NCBI GenBank assembly: GCA_900544445.1
Contig: UQVK01000010.1
Span: forward strand, 3,881 to 67,880
Direction of reading: 5' to 3'
Source of the DNA: an uncultured Lachnospiraceae bacterium
GTDB lineage: Bacteria; Bacillota; Clostridia; Lachnospirales; Lachnospiraceae
DNA length: 64,000 nt
A model generated the notes under the pieces. It was not told the origin of the DNA. It made no database searches and saw only the letters and a list, made by a program, of their open reading frames with translations. Positions 32,892-41,993 of the stretch are shown in pieces (position 1 is the first letter of the stretch; the number at the start of each line of letters is the position of its first letter). Both the position numbers and the translations under genes were made by a program.

Positions 32892-33848
32892 TCAGGATTC
32901 TTTCCGGTCAACCACACAAAAGGGGTTTCCGTCCGGATCATGCAGCACCACATAATCTGCGCCGGGCGGGTAATTCCACTCCGCCCTCGTCGCTCCCAGT
33001 TTCAGAAGCCGGTTCACTTCCTTTTCCTGATCCTCCGTAAACAGATCGATATGATGGCGCTTCGCCTTTTCCGAAGATACGAGGCTGATGGAAAGCTGGA
33101 TCCCCTCCCCATCCTTCGGAATCAGGATCGCCCAGTCGTCCGAAGCGGGATACTTCAGCCGGTAGTTAAGCGCCCTGCTCCAGAAGTCCACGGCCCTCCT
33201 CACATTTTTTACCCCCCAGACGATGGCTCCCACCCTAAGCGGACTTCCATCCGGCGCCGTCTGACCGCCAACCGTTGCCCGCGCCCTGATCTTCGGCTGC
33301 CGGTCAAATTCCAGATACCAGAAAAGGGCCGTTTCCTCCGAATACGGCCGGTCAAACTGGCGGTACAGCTTCGTGTTCACCCCGCCCAGTTCCATTCCGA
33401 TGGCGGAATAAAAGCGGCATGCCGCCACATTGTTATCCTGAGTCTCCAGAGAAAGCCCCTTCAGCCCCTGCGCCTTCGCCCATGCGCAGGCCCATTCCAT
33501 CAGGGCTTTTCCCGCGCCCTTTCTTCTGTGTTGCGCCGCCACGCAGAGATCCTCCACAAAAGCGTACCGGTTCCAGTCCCTGTGCAGCACTGTCTGACCG
33601 ATGCATTCCTCCCCGTCGTAGCACAGAAATACCGCCCTGTCCCCGCTTCCGATGTATGCGGTATAATCCACCTCATCGCAGGGATAGGTTTTCAGGTATC
33701 GTTCCTCCTCCGGCAGAAGGCTTTCCTTCAGGCTCCATCTGCCGTTCTGAAGGGAGGGAATGACTTTTCCCAGGATTTCAAAGGGCTGGTTTGCCCGATT
33801 GATGTCGGACAGATTCTGTTCACTCAGCGCTTCGATACGAAATGGCAT
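32892..33848 (-). CDS. GNAT acetyltransferase (SatA-like) fused to a VOC/glyoxalase-fold domain
   Basis: 318 residues. Residues 1 to about 180 are an acetyltransferase resembling streptothricin acetyltransferases: FVEDLCVAAQHRRKGAGKALM holds the acetyl-CoA pyrophosphate loop (RRKGAGKAL), and DNNVAACRFYSAIGMELGG with LYRQF and ETALFWYL matches the SatA C-terminus. Residues about 200-318 are a VOC domain (VGAIVWGVKNVRRAVDFWSRAL, HHIDLFTEDQEKEVNRLLKLGA, HDPDGNPFCVVD) of the glyoxalase/bleomycin-resistance superfamily. The metal-binding histidine and glutamate pattern is only partly evident. Each half alone could give drug resistance; the joint role is unknown. Confidence 0.88.
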   Translation of the reverse strand: MPFRIEALSEQNLSDINRANQPFEILGKVIPSLQNGRWSLKESLLPEEERYLKTYPCDEVDYTAYIGSGDRAVFLCYDGEECIGQTVLHRDWNRYAFVEDLCVAAQHRRKGAGKALMEWACAWAKAQGLKGLSLETQDNNVAACRFYSAIGMELGGVNTKLYRQFDRPYSEETALFWYLEFDRQPKIRARATVGGQTAPDGSPLRVGAIVWGVKNVRRAVDFWSRALNYRLKYPASDDWAILIPKDGEGIQLSISLVSSEKAKRHHIDLFTEDQEKEVNRLLKLGATRAEWNYPPGADYVVLHDPDGNPFCVVDRKES

Positions 33849-33886
33849 GTTTCCGCCTCCCTCATTTGAAAAATCTCCCGGTCTAT

Positions 33887-35014
33887 TTACTCAATCGTTC
33901 CCCCGCCGAGCACGTACTCTCCGTCGTAGAACACCACGGCCTGCCCGGGGGTCACCGCGCGGACGGGCTCGTCAAAGGTAACGCGCAGGCGGTCCGGGCC
34001 GATGCGCTCCATGAGACAGGGCGCTCCCGCATGGGCATATCGGATCTTGGCGAGAGCACGGCGCGGCTCTGTCAGATCCGGGATGGCCATGAAATTCAGG
34101 CCGCTGCAGGTCAGATGGTCCGTAAACACATCCCTGCCTTCTCCGATCACCACCTCGTTAGTTTCCGGACGGATGGCGGTCACAAACATGGGACGGCCCA
34201 TGGACAGGTTCAGCCCCTTGCGCTGCCCCACCGTATAGTGGGTGATTCCCTTATGGCGGCCCAGCACTTCTCCCGACCCGGAAACGAAATTGCCCGGCCC
34301 GGGAACCTGGCCGCCCCGCTCCCGTTCAATGAAGGCCGCGTAATCATGGTCCGGAATGAAGCAGATCTCTTGGCTGTCCTTTTTATGGGCGACGGGAAGC
34401 CCGGCGTCCTGTGCCATCTGCCGGATCTGCTCCTTGGTATACGCTCCCACGGGCATCAGCGTGTGCGCCAGCTGATCCTGGGTCAGCGCATAGAGCGCGT
34501 AGGTCTGGTCCTTTCTGGCCGTCACCGAATTGCGGATGCAGAAACGGCCGTTTTCCAGCCGGTCAATCCTGGCGTAATGGCCGGTGGCGATGTACTCCGC
34601 TCCAATGGCCAGACTCTTGTTCAGCAGAGCCTCCCACTTCACGTACCGGTTACAGGCAATACAGGGATTCGGCGTTCTTCCATGCAGATACTCCTCCACG
34701 AAATAATCCATCACGTACTGCCGGAATTCTCTTTTAAAATTCATCACATAATAGGGAATGCCCAGATGATCCGCCACTCTCCTGGCGTCCTCCACCGCGC
34801 TCAGGCCGCAGCAGCCCACGTCCTCCCGGCCGTCATCCGCGCTCTGCCGCTCCCCGGAAGCGGAACAGGCACAGTTTTGCTGTGCCTCGCTCCGTTCGTC
34901 CTGCCAGATCTGCATGGTGACACCGATCACCTCATATCCCTGCTCCTTTAACAGCAGGGCAGCCACGGAGGAGTCCACCCCTCCGGACATTCCCACGATC
35001 ACTTTCGGACCCAT
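33887..35014 (-). CDS. mnmA: tRNA-specific 2-thiouridylase MnmA
   Basis: 375 residues from the ATG at 35014. The PP-loop SGGVDSSVA is at about 9-17; the two catalytic cysteines are in NPCIACNRYVKW and SQEICFIPD. It makes 2-thiouridine at position 34 of Lys, Glu and Gln tRNAs, using sulfur from IscS, whose gene is the first of this operon. The loop after the first domain carries an unusual cysteine-rich insert (CACS ... GCCG). It starts one base after the iscU stop. Confidence 0.96.
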   Translation of the reverse strand: MGPKVIVGMSGGVDSSVAALLLKEQGYEVIGVTMQIWQDERSEAQQNCACSASGERQSADDGREDVGCCGLSAVEDARRVADHLGIPYYVMNFKREFRQYVMDYFVEEYLHGRTPNPCIACNRYVKWEALLNKSLAIGAEYIATGHYARIDRLENGRFCIRNSVTARKDQTYALYALTQDQLAHTLMPVGAYTKEQIRQMAQDAGLPVAHKKDSQEICFIPDHDYAAFIERERGGQVPGPGNFVSGSGEVLGRHKGITHYTVGQRKGLNLSMGRPMFVTAIRPETNEVVIGEGRDVFTDHLTCSGLNFMAIPDLTEPRRALAKIRYAHAGAPCLMERIGPDRLRVTFDEPVRAVTPGQAVVFYDGEYVLGGGTIE

Positions 35015-35015
35015 A

Positions 35016-35459
35016 TTAATATTCTTCCTCTTCCTGCTCTTCTCCCTCATGGATGTCGGACTTGGGCTTCTCCAGACCCTCGATCACGATGCCCTTCTTC
35101 TGCGCGTAATCCCACAGCGCCGCGTGGATCGCTTCCTCCGCCAGCAGGGAGCAGTGTACCTTCACCGGCGGAAGGCCGTCCAGCGCCTCCATCACTGCCT
35201 TGTTCGTCACCTGCATGGCCTCCTGAACCGTCTTTCCCTTCACCAGCTCCGTCGCCATGCTGCTGGTCGCCACGGCCGCTCCGCAGCCAAAGGTTTTAAA
35301 TTTCACATCACGGATGATTCCGTCGTCGTCGATATCCAGAAAAATTCTCATGATATCTCCGCACTTCGCATTTCCAACCGTTCCAACGCCGCTGGCGTTC
35401 TCTATTTCTCCCACATTTCTGGGATGCTCAAAATGATCCATTACCTTTTCACTGTACAT
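35016..35459 (-). CDS. iscU: Iron-sulfur cluster scaffold protein IscU/NifU N-terminal type
   Basis: 147 residues. The three ligand cysteines are in GNAKCGD (about 33), TFGCGAAVA (about 59) and VHCSLLAEEA (about 102), with the aspartate two residues after the first. The acidic tail (HEGEEQEEEE) is unusual for the family and may have no structural role. It lies between iscS and mnmA, receiving sulfur from IscS. Confidence 0.96.
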   Translation of the reverse strand: MYSEKVMDHFEHPRNVGEIENASGVGTVGNAKCGDIMRIFLDIDDDGIIRDVKFKTFGCGAAVATSSMATELVKGKTVQEAMQVTNKAVMEALDGLPPVKVHCSLLAEEAIHAALWDYAQKKGIVIEGLEKPKSDIHEGEEQEEEEY

Positions 35460-35465
35460 GTATTA

Positions 35466-36650
35466 TTACCTCTTTTCTTTCTTGATGAAGTCCTCATACA
35501 GAGGGGACATATCTCTGAGTCGTGCAACGATCTCCTTAATCGCCTCCACTGTGGTATCCAGCTCCTCCTTCGTATTTTCCTCGCTGAGGGTCAGACGGAG
35601 GGAACCATGGGCGATCTCATGGGGAAGGCCGATGGCCAGAAGCACATGGGAAGGGTCCAGCGAGCCTGAGGTACAGGCGGAGCCGCTGGAGGCGCAGATG
35701 CCTCTCATGTCCAGCATGATGAGAAGGGATTCTCCCTCCACAAACCGGAAGCTGAAATTCACGTTGTTGGGAAGCCTCCGGGTGCGGTCGCCGTTCAGAC
35801 GACAGTAGGGAACCTCCTCTTCGATCCGCCGGATCAGATAATCCCTGAGCTCGATCTCTTTTTTCGTTTTCTCTTCCATCCGGGCGAAGGCGCGTTCGCT
35901 GGCCGCTCCCAGGCCCACGATGCCCGGCACGTTCTCCGTACCCGCGCGCCTGCTTCTCTCCTGCGCCCCGCCATGGATGAAGGAGCGGGTCTTTAATCCC
36001 TTGCGGATATAAAGGAAGCCGATCCCCTTCGGGCCGTTCAGTTTATGAGCGCTGGCGCTGAGCATATCGATCTGATACTCGTCCACGTTGATGGGAAGCT
36101 GTCCGTACGCCTGCACCGCGTCCGTATGGAACAGAATTCCATGCTCCTTCGCAATCCGTCCGATCTCTTTGATGGGCTGAATCGTTCCGATCTCATTGTT
36201 GGCAAACATGACGGAAATGAGGATCGTATCCGGGCGGATCGCCTTTTCCAGCTCGTCCAGCTTCAGGATGCCGTTCTCATCCACGCCCACGTAGGTGACC
36301 TCAAATCCTCTTTTTTCCAGATATTCGCAGGTATGCAGCACCGCGTGATGCTCGATGGCGGAGGTGATGATATGCTTTCCCTTCTGCGCATAGGCTTCTG
36401 CGGTCGCCTTGATGGCCCAGTTATCCGCCTCGCTTCCGCCTGCGGTAAAATAAATCTCGTTGGTCGCGGCGCCCAGACTCTTCGCGATGGATTCCCGTAC
36501 CCCGCTGACCGCCTTCTTACTCTCCGTTCCCAGAGAATAAATGCTGCTGGGGTTTCCGTAATGCTCCGAAAAATACGGGAGCATGGCCTTCACCACCTCC
36601 GGCGCAGTCTTCGTTGTCGCCGCATTATCCAGATAAATGATCTGTTTCAT
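35466..36650 (-). CDS. iscS: Cysteine desulfurase IscS/NifS
   Basis: 394 residues. It starts YLDNAATTKTAPEV; the PLP lysine is in SASAHKLNGPKG (about 204); SIEHHAVL-like AIEHHAVL and FHTDAVQAYGQ contact PLP; the active cysteine is in SSGSACTSG (about 325). It supplies sulfur to IscU for Fe-S clusters and to MnmA for tRNA thiolation, the two genes downstream in the same unit. Confidence 0.96.
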   Translation of the reverse strand: MKQIIYLDNAATTKTAPEVVKAMLPYFSEHYGNPSSIYSLGTESKKAVSGVRESIAKSLGAATNEIYFTAGGSEADNWAIKATAEAYAQKGKHIITSAIEHHAVLHTCEYLEKRGFEVTYVGVDENGILKLDELEKAIRPDTILISVMFANNEIGTIQPIKEIGRIAKEHGILFHTDAVQAYGQLPINVDEYQIDMLSASAHKLNGPKGIGFLYIRKGLKTRSFIHGGAQERSRRAGTENVPGIVGLGAASERAFARMEEKTKKEIELRDYLIRRIEEEVPYCRLNGDRTRRLPNNVNFSFRFVEGESLLIMLDMRGICASSGSACTSGSLDPSHVLLAIGLPHEIAHGSLRLTLSEENTKEELDTTVEAIKEIVARLRDMSPLYEDFIKKEKR

Positions 36651-36773
36651 CGTATTCTCCTTTTTCTGAATGACTGTATTCGCTCAAAGCGGCTGCCGCA
36701 CCTGTTCCGTGGAGGTGCTGCGTTCCTGTATAGCCGCTCAATTCCTAGTAAACCACTTCGTTTTACTGAAGTA

Positions 36774-36802
36774 ACTATACCATTGCCCCCGCGTTCTGTC
36801 AA
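36774..36802 (-). promoter_or_regulatory. Promoter of the iscS-iscU-mnmA operon
   Basis: TTGACA (36797-36802), a 17-base spacer and TATAGT (36774-36779), near consensus. The leader of about 115 bases can form two hairpins: AGTAAA/TTTACT, and AGCGGCT/AGCCGCT enclosing ACCT/AGGT. No IscR site was recognised. Confidence 0.75.
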
Positions 36803-36850
36803 CTGCCGCCGCCGCATATATTTACCAAAAGAGCATTCTGGGTGACATTC

Positions 36851-38257
36851 ATGCTGCATTCTCATAGAAAGGACCGTATCCCGGTCTGTCCTTCCCCTCT
36901 GCTTCGGAGGCTGAAAAATCCATTCATCGCCGGCACTCTGGTCTTAACCGTCACAGGGCTTGTCAGCCGTCTGGTCGGTTTTTTTTACCGCATCTTTCTC
37001 TCTCGCCTGTTTGGGGAAGAAAATATCGGCATCTATCAGCTCATCAGCCCGGTGATGTCGCTGGTTTTCTCCTTCAGCGCCGCAGGGCTTCAGAATGCGA
37101 TTTCCAAATTTGCAGCGGGAAAGGAAACCTCCCATGACGGCCGGGCCGGCGTCCGGGTGCTTTTTGTAGGGCTTTTGTTTTCCCTGCCCTCTTCCCTTTT
37201 TTGCACGGCAGTCATTTTCTCCGGGTCCGACTTTATCGCGGAACGGCTTCTTTTTGAGCCCCGCTGCGCGCCTCTGCTGCGCATCGCCGCCCTCTCCTTC
37301 CCTTTCTCCGCCGTCCATTCCTGTATTAACGGCTATTTTTACGGCCTCCGCAAAGCCTCCGTTCCCGCATCGGCACAGCTCATGGAACAATTTGTGCGGG
37401 TGGGAAGCGTCTACCTGATCTCCCTGGCCGCCCTACAAAGCGGCCGGGAGCTGTCCGTTTCCGTTGCGGCAGCCGGCATGGTCATCGGAGAAATGGCCTC
37501 CATGCTTCTGACCATCTGTGCGGTCCGCATCCATCTTTCCAGGCTCTCCCCTTTACGGAGCAAAGGGCTTTCTGCGTCCGAGCCGCTGCCCTCCTGGAAA
37601 AAGCAGCTTTCCTCCCTGGCCGGGCAGATGCTCTCCTTTTCCGCTCCCCTGTGTTTGAACCGGCTGTGCATCAACATTCTCCAGGCCATCGAAGCGGCCT
37701 GCATTCCCGCAAAGCTGCAGGTCTACGGCTATTCTGTCAGCGAATCCCTGAGCGTATACGGCGTTTTGACCGGAATGGCCCTTCCGCTGATCTTTTTTCC
37801 GGGAACCCTCACCAACTCCGTCTCCGTCCTCCTCATGCCCGCCATCTCCGAAGCGGATTCCGCCAACAATCAGCGCATGATCGGCCGCGCCGTCCGGAAG
37901 TGCATTCTCTACTGTCTCCTGCTGGGCGGCGCCTGCAGCTTTCTGTTCCTGTGCGCGGGTGAAATGATCGGAACCCTCATTTTTGACAGCCAGCTGGCCG
38001 GCCAGCTCATCGTGATGATGGGCTTCCTCTGCCCTTTCCTTTATATGAACACTACGCTCACCAGCATCCTCCACGGTCTCGGGAAAACCGGCTACTCCTT
38101 CGGTCTGAGCATGTCCAGCCTGCTTCTGCGCCTGCTCTTCGTCTTCCAGGCCATTCCCGTCTACGGCATAAAGGGCTATCTCATCGGTATGCTTCTGGGA
38201 CAGCTGCTCACCACCGTATTCAGCCTCATCCCTCTGAAGCGATACTGCATGCCCTGA
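36851..38257 (+). CDS. SpoVB-like MATE/MOP-superfamily flippase
   Basis: 468 residues and about fourteen membrane helices. The N-terminal region (FIAGTLVLTVTGLVSRLVGFFYRIFLSRLFG) is the SpoVB/YtgP signature, with GIYQLISPVMSL following. These proteins flip lipid-linked precursors, in SpoVB for the spore cortex. I choose the ATG at 36851 over the GTG at 36842 because GGGTGA lies at the better distance. Only one of several such paralogues usually serves sporulation, so the exact job is open. Confidence 0.87.
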   Translation: MLHSHRKDRIPVCPSPLLRRLKNPFIAGTLVLTVTGLVSRLVGFFYRIFLSRLFGEENIGIYQLISPVMSLVFSFSAAGLQNAISKFAAGKETSHDGRAGVRVLFVGLLFSLPSSLFCTAVIFSGSDFIAERLLFEPRCAPLLRIAALSFPFSAVHSCINGYFYGLRKASVPASAQLMEQFVRVGSVYLISLAALQSGRELSVSVAAAGMVIGEMASMLLTICAVRIHLSRLSPLRSKGLSASEPLPSWKKQLSSLAGQMLSFSAPLCLNRLCINILQAIEAACIPAKLQVYGYSVSESLSVYGVLTGMALPLIFFPGTLTNSVSVLLMPAISEADSANNQRMIGRAVRKCILYCLLLGGACSFLFLCAGEMIGTLIFDSQLAGQLIVMMGFLCPFLYMNTTLTSILHGLGKTGYSFGLSMSSLLLRLLFVFQAIPVYGIKGYLIGMLLGQLLTTVFSLIPLKRYCMP

Positions 38258-38309
38258 CAGGAAAGCGGATTTCCTCACGGATCCACAGAACCACAGAATA
38301 AGTCCGCCC

Positions 38310-38338
38310 TTGCAACCTCCGTTTTTCTATATTATAAT
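38310..38338 (+). promoter_or_regulatory. Promoter of the DAHP synthase gene
   Basis: TTGCAA (38310-38315), a 17-base spacer and TATAAT (38333-38338). The leader of about 105 bases has no clear T-box or riboswitch; it ends with GATGAGGAG before the ATG. Confidence 0.75.
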
Positions 38339-38449
38339 GAACGCGGCCCTTTTGCAGGCATTGAGGCTGCAGAACAGAGATTTTTCAAATACCCTTAGTA
38401 CGGTATACAGTTATATGCTGTTCCGTTTACAGATGAGGAGATCAAGAAT

Positions 38450-39478
38450 ATGAGTTTTGAATTTATCAGAAAGCTTCCCACACCGGAAGAAATCAGAAGA
38501 GACTATGCCGTCCCGGAGCGGATTGCCCGGCTGAAGGAGGAACGCGACCGGGAAATCCGTGACGTTTTCATGGGAAAGAGCAACAAATTTCTCGTCATCA
38601 TCGGCCCATGCTCGGCGGATAATGAGGATGCCGTCTGCGATTATGTTTCCAGGCTCGCCCGCGTCAACGAGAAGGTGAAGGACAGGCTGATCCTGATTCC
38701 CCGGGTTTACACCAACAAGCCCCGCACCACCGGGGACGGCTATAAAGGGCTGGTGCATCAGCCCGATCCGGAAAAGAAACCCGACTTCCTTCAGGGGCTC
38801 ATCGCCATGCGCAAGATGCACATCCGCACAGTGGAAGAATCCGGCCTCACATCTGCAGACGAAATGCTGTATCCGGAAAACTGGAGATACGTTTCCGACA
38901 TTCTTTCCTACGTGGCAATCGGAGCCCGTTCCGTGGAGGACCAGCTGCACCGGCTTGCAGCCAGCGGTTTTGACGTACCCGCCGGGATGAAAAATCCCAC
39001 CAGCGGAGATTTTTCCGTCATGCTCAATTCCGTCTATGCCGCACAGCATCCCCACTCCTTTATCTACCGGGGCTGGGAGGTCATCACCACGGGAAATGAC
39101 CTGGCGCATACGGTTCTGCGCGGCGCCACCAACAAGCATGGAAGGAACATCCCCAACTATCATTATGAGGATCTGAACCTGCTTCTGAACCTGTATGGTG
39201 AAAGGGAGCTGAAGAATCCTGCCTGCATCATCGACGCCAACCACAGCAATTCGGACAAACAGCACAAACAGCAGATCCGTATCGTCAAGGAGGTCATGCA
39301 CAGCAGGAAGCTGAACCACGATATCCACACCCTGGTAAAGGGCGTCATGATCGAAAGCTACATCGAAGAAGGCTGCCAGAAGGTGGGCGGCGGCGTATAC
39401 GGAAAATCCATCACCGATCCCTGTCTGTCCTGGGAGGATTCCGAACGCCTGATTTACGATATTGCGGAATACGAATAA
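38450..39478 (+). CDS. aroF: 3-deoxy-7-phosphoheptulonate (DAHP) synthase, type I
   Basis: 342 residues of the AroF/G/H class; first step of aromatic amino-acid synthesis (PEP + erythrose-4-phosphate). Motifs are IIGPCSADN (about 44-52), the PEP-site RVYTNKPRTT, the metal cysteine in GPCS, GMKNPTSGDF and the late metal ligands in DANHSNSDKQHKQQ. The feedback specificity cannot be read from the sequence. It stands alone, with its own promoter and terminator. Confidence 0.95.
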   Translation: MSFEFIRKLPTPEEIRRDYAVPERIARLKEERDREIRDVFMGKSNKFLVIIGPCSADNEDAVCDYVSRLARVNEKVKDRLILIPRVYTNKPRTTGDGYKGLVHQPDPEKKPDFLQGLIAMRKMHIRTVEESGLTSADEMLYPENWRYVSDILSYVAIGARSVEDQLHRLAASGFDVPAGMKNPTSGDFSVMLNSVYAAQHPHSFIYRGWEVITTGNDLAHTVLRGATNKHGRNIPNYHYEDLNLLLNLYGERELKNPACIIDANHSNSDKQHKQQIRIVKEVMHSRKLNHDIHTLVKGVMIESYIEEGCQKVGGGVYGKSITDPCLSWEDSERLIYDIAEYE

Positions 39479-39510
39479 TATCCCAAAAAAGTCTGTCAGA
39501 AAACATTTCA

Positions 39511-39550
39511 GGGCCGGATGCAGCTCCTGTAAACTGCACCCGGCCCTTTT
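39511..39550 (+). terminator. Terminator of the DAHP synthase gene
   Basis: Stem GGGCCGG-A-TGCAG/CTGCA-C-CCGGCCC (12 pairs, one mismatch) followed by TTTT. Confidence 0.85.
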
Positions 39551-39584
39551 CATGCGGTCCGCTTTCCGGCCGTTCTTTTTCTGA

Positions 39585-40271
39585 TCAGCCCTTCCAGTCC
39601 CCGCTGATTCTCAGACCCGCCGTTTCTGTTACCGGCAGGGAAAAAAGAATGGATTTCGCCTTGCTCTCCATGCCGGCCTTTTCCATGATGGCCTTCATGA
39701 TTTCATTCTTTTTCTCCGACCTTGTCACGATGAAGGTCATTTCCTTCTCCTCGGCCAGCGTCACGCCGAGAAACTTTTCCGCCTTTTCCATTCCCGTTCC
39801 TCTGGCATGTACCACTGTACCTCCCCCGGCTCCGGCTTCTCTTGCCGCGTCCATCACCAGATTATTATACCCGTAATTGGAAATCACTACGAGCAGTTCA
39901 TATTCCGTATTCTTCAATTCCGATTCCTCCTCCTTCACATATTCCTGTCCGGCAAGAAGATACCGGAACGCCTTTCCCCCACCCACGCTGCTGACCGGGA
40001 TGATAAAGGAAATACCCGTTCCCGGAACGTCAATATTCAGCTTCTGTTCCATCTGTTCCTTCACATGACGCCAGGATTCCTGTGTCACGACGGTAAAAAT
40101 GACGATTTTCTCACGGCTTTCCATGCCGAAATAATCCAGCATCTCGCTGCTCGCCGTACCGGTTCCCAGCGTCAGCATCATTACCGGCAGATGCTCCGCC
40201 CGAAACAGGGAGGAAAACCGCTCCCCATGATTTCTTCCCGTTATGGTCACCATACAATATACACTGCTCAC
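39585..40271 (-). CDS. Duplicated PII-like regulator
   Basis: 228 residues made of two PII-like ferredoxin folds: a diverged one (about 5-105) and a more typical one (about 120-225, with YELLVVISNYGYNNLVMDAA, GGTVVHARGTG, EKEMTFIVTRSEKKNEIMKA and SILFSLPV). No T-loop tyrosine of the GlnB kind is present. The start is a GTG at 40271, with GGGAG six bases upstream; an ATG at 40253 is the alternative. It follows a DUF1538 membrane gene by 38 bases. PII-like proteins commonly sit beside the transporter they control, so it probably regulates that protein. Confidence 0.85.
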   Translation of the reverse strand: MSSVYCMVTITGRNHGERFSSLFRAEHLPVMMLTLGTGTASSEMLDYFGMESREKIVIFTVVTQESWRHVKEQMEQKLNIDVPGTGISFIIPVSSVGGGKAFRYLLAGQEYVKEEESELKNTEYELLVVISNYGYNNLVMDAAREAGAGGGTVVHARGTGMEKAEKFLGVTLAEEKEMTFIVTRSEKKNEIMKAIMEKAGMESKAKSILFSLPVTETAGLRISGDWKG

Positions 40272-40309
40272 ACATTGCTCCCATCCGCGCTGTCGCGCTG
40301 CTGGCCATC

Positions 40310-41845
40310 CTACAGTTCAATAATCTCCATATCTCCCATTCCATCAAAGGCAGATACATAAGCTTCCTGCTCTTCCTTCTCCACTTTGGCCGCTCTCATC
40401 CGGAACACCAGGCCGAGAATCTGAATGGTGATCAGCGGCGTCATCGCCACCATCGCCACAACGCCGAACGCATCCGTAATAATATTTCCGCCCACAGCCG
40501 AACAGGCTCCCATGGCAAAGGGCAAAAGGAAGGTGGCCGTCATCGGTCCGGAAGCCACACCGCCGGAGTCAAACGCGATTGCGGTAAAAATCTTTGGCAC
40601 AAAAAACGACAGACCGAGCGCGATCGCATAGCCGGGAATGATGAACCAGAAAATGGAAAGCCCCGTCAGCACCCGGATCATGGCAAGCCCAAGAGAAACC
40701 GAGACGCCAATGGAAAGGCTTAATCCCATCGCCCCTGCGGAAATCGCGCCGTCCGTGATTTCTTCCACCTGCCTGGTGAGCACGAATACGGCGGGCTCCG
40801 CACGCACAATGAAATAACCGATCAGCATTCCGATGGGAACAATGATCCACCGATAGGGCAGCGCCGCAAGCACCTGCCCCAGATAATTACCGGCCGGGCT
40901 GAAGCCCACATTCACACCGGTCAAAAACAGCACCAGCCCCACATAGGTGTAAGCCAGTCCGATTCCGATTTTAATCAGGCTCCTTCCCGGAACAAGCCGG
41001 AAAATCACCTGGAACAGGGCAAAAAACAGAACGATCGGCAGCAGGGAAATGGCCATCTCCTTCATGTATTCCGGAAGCTCCTCCAGAAAATAATGGCACA
41101 GCTCCACCGAATTGGAAAATTCCGGCATGGCATCCGGCACGTATTCGTAGCTTTCCGGATGATAGATGAGTCCCAGAATCAGCACCGCCAGAATCGGGCC
41201 GATGGAACAGAGTGCCACCAGACCGAAGCTGTCGTCCGAAGCATGCCGGTCATTACGTATGGCCGCGATACCGACACCCAGCGCCATGATGAACGGAACC
41301 GTCATCGGCCCCGTCGTAACACCGCCGGAATCAAACGCCACGGCGAGAAAGCTGTCCGGCACAAAGAAAGCCAGTGCGAACACCACCAGATAAAAAACCA
41401 CAAGCATGGGCGGCAGCGCAATTCCAAAAAGCATACGCAGAAGCGCCACCACGAGGAATATGCCCACGCCGACCGCAACCGCTATAATCAGAATCAGATT
41501 TGGGACCGATGGAACCTGCTCCGCCAACACCTGCAGATCCGGTTCCGACACGGTGATGACAAAGCCGAGAACAAAGCCCATCAGGATCATGATCCACAGC
41601 TTTCTGGTCTTTGTCATACAGGTACCGACGCGCTCTCCCATCGGGGTCATGGACATCTCCACGCCAAGGGAAAAAAGAATCATCCCTACCATCAAAAACA
41701 CTGCCCCCACCAGAAATGCCATCAAAATCCCCGGCGATATCGGAGCGATGCTGAAACACAAAATCAGCACGATCCCGATGACCGGAAGCACGGCTTTCCC
41801 GGTTTCCGTTACTTTTTCCCTGAGAATAGTCTGAAATACCTTCAA
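40310..41845 (-). CDS. DUF1538-family membrane transporter
   Basis: 511 residues, about twelve to fourteen membrane segments in two homologous halves. Each half carries the same motif, AFDSGGVTTGPMT near residue 167 and AFDSGGVASGPMT near residue 435, so the protein arose by internal duplication and the motifs probably line a symmetric transport path. Substrate unknown. The adjacent PII-like gene is a typical partner of this family. Confidence 0.9.
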   Translation of the reverse strand: MKVFQTILREKVTETGKAVLPVIGIVLILCFSIAPISPGILMAFLVGAVFLMVGMILFSLGVEMSMTPMGERVGTCMTKTRKLWIMILMGFVLGFVITVSEPDLQVLAEQVPSVPNLILIIAVAVGVGIFLVVALLRMLFGIALPPMLVVFYLVVFALAFFVPDSFLAVAFDSGGVTTGPMTVPFIMALGVGIAAIRNDRHASDDSFGLVALCSIGPILAVLILGLIYHPESYEYVPDAMPEFSNSVELCHYFLEELPEYMKEMAISLLPIVLFFALFQVIFRLVPGRSLIKIGIGLAYTYVGLVLFLTGVNVGFSPAGNYLGQVLAALPYRWIIVPIGMLIGYFIVRAEPAVFVLTRQVEEITDGAISAGAMGLSLSIGVSVSLGLAMIRVLTGLSIFWFIIPGYAIALGLSFFVPKIFTAIAFDSGGVASGPMTATFLLPFAMGACSAVGGNIITDAFGVVAMVAMTPLITIQILGLVFRMRAAKVEKEEQEAYVSAFDGMGDMEIIEL

Positions 41846-41993
41846 ATGTCCACTGCCTTTCTGCTGGTGCCCGGCCGAACGGCCGCAATGACGTTTACCA
41901 TGAAATGAAAAGAACTTTTTCTTAGTATAACATTAAATGAATAAAATCAAAAGGAAAAATCTGAAATTTAATATTTTTTTTGCAAAATGATGC

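Noticed and set aside
32892..33848. Two separate genes (acetyltransferase and glyoxalase)
   Set aside because: One open frame without an internal start and ribosome binding site; the linker continues directly from one domain into the other.
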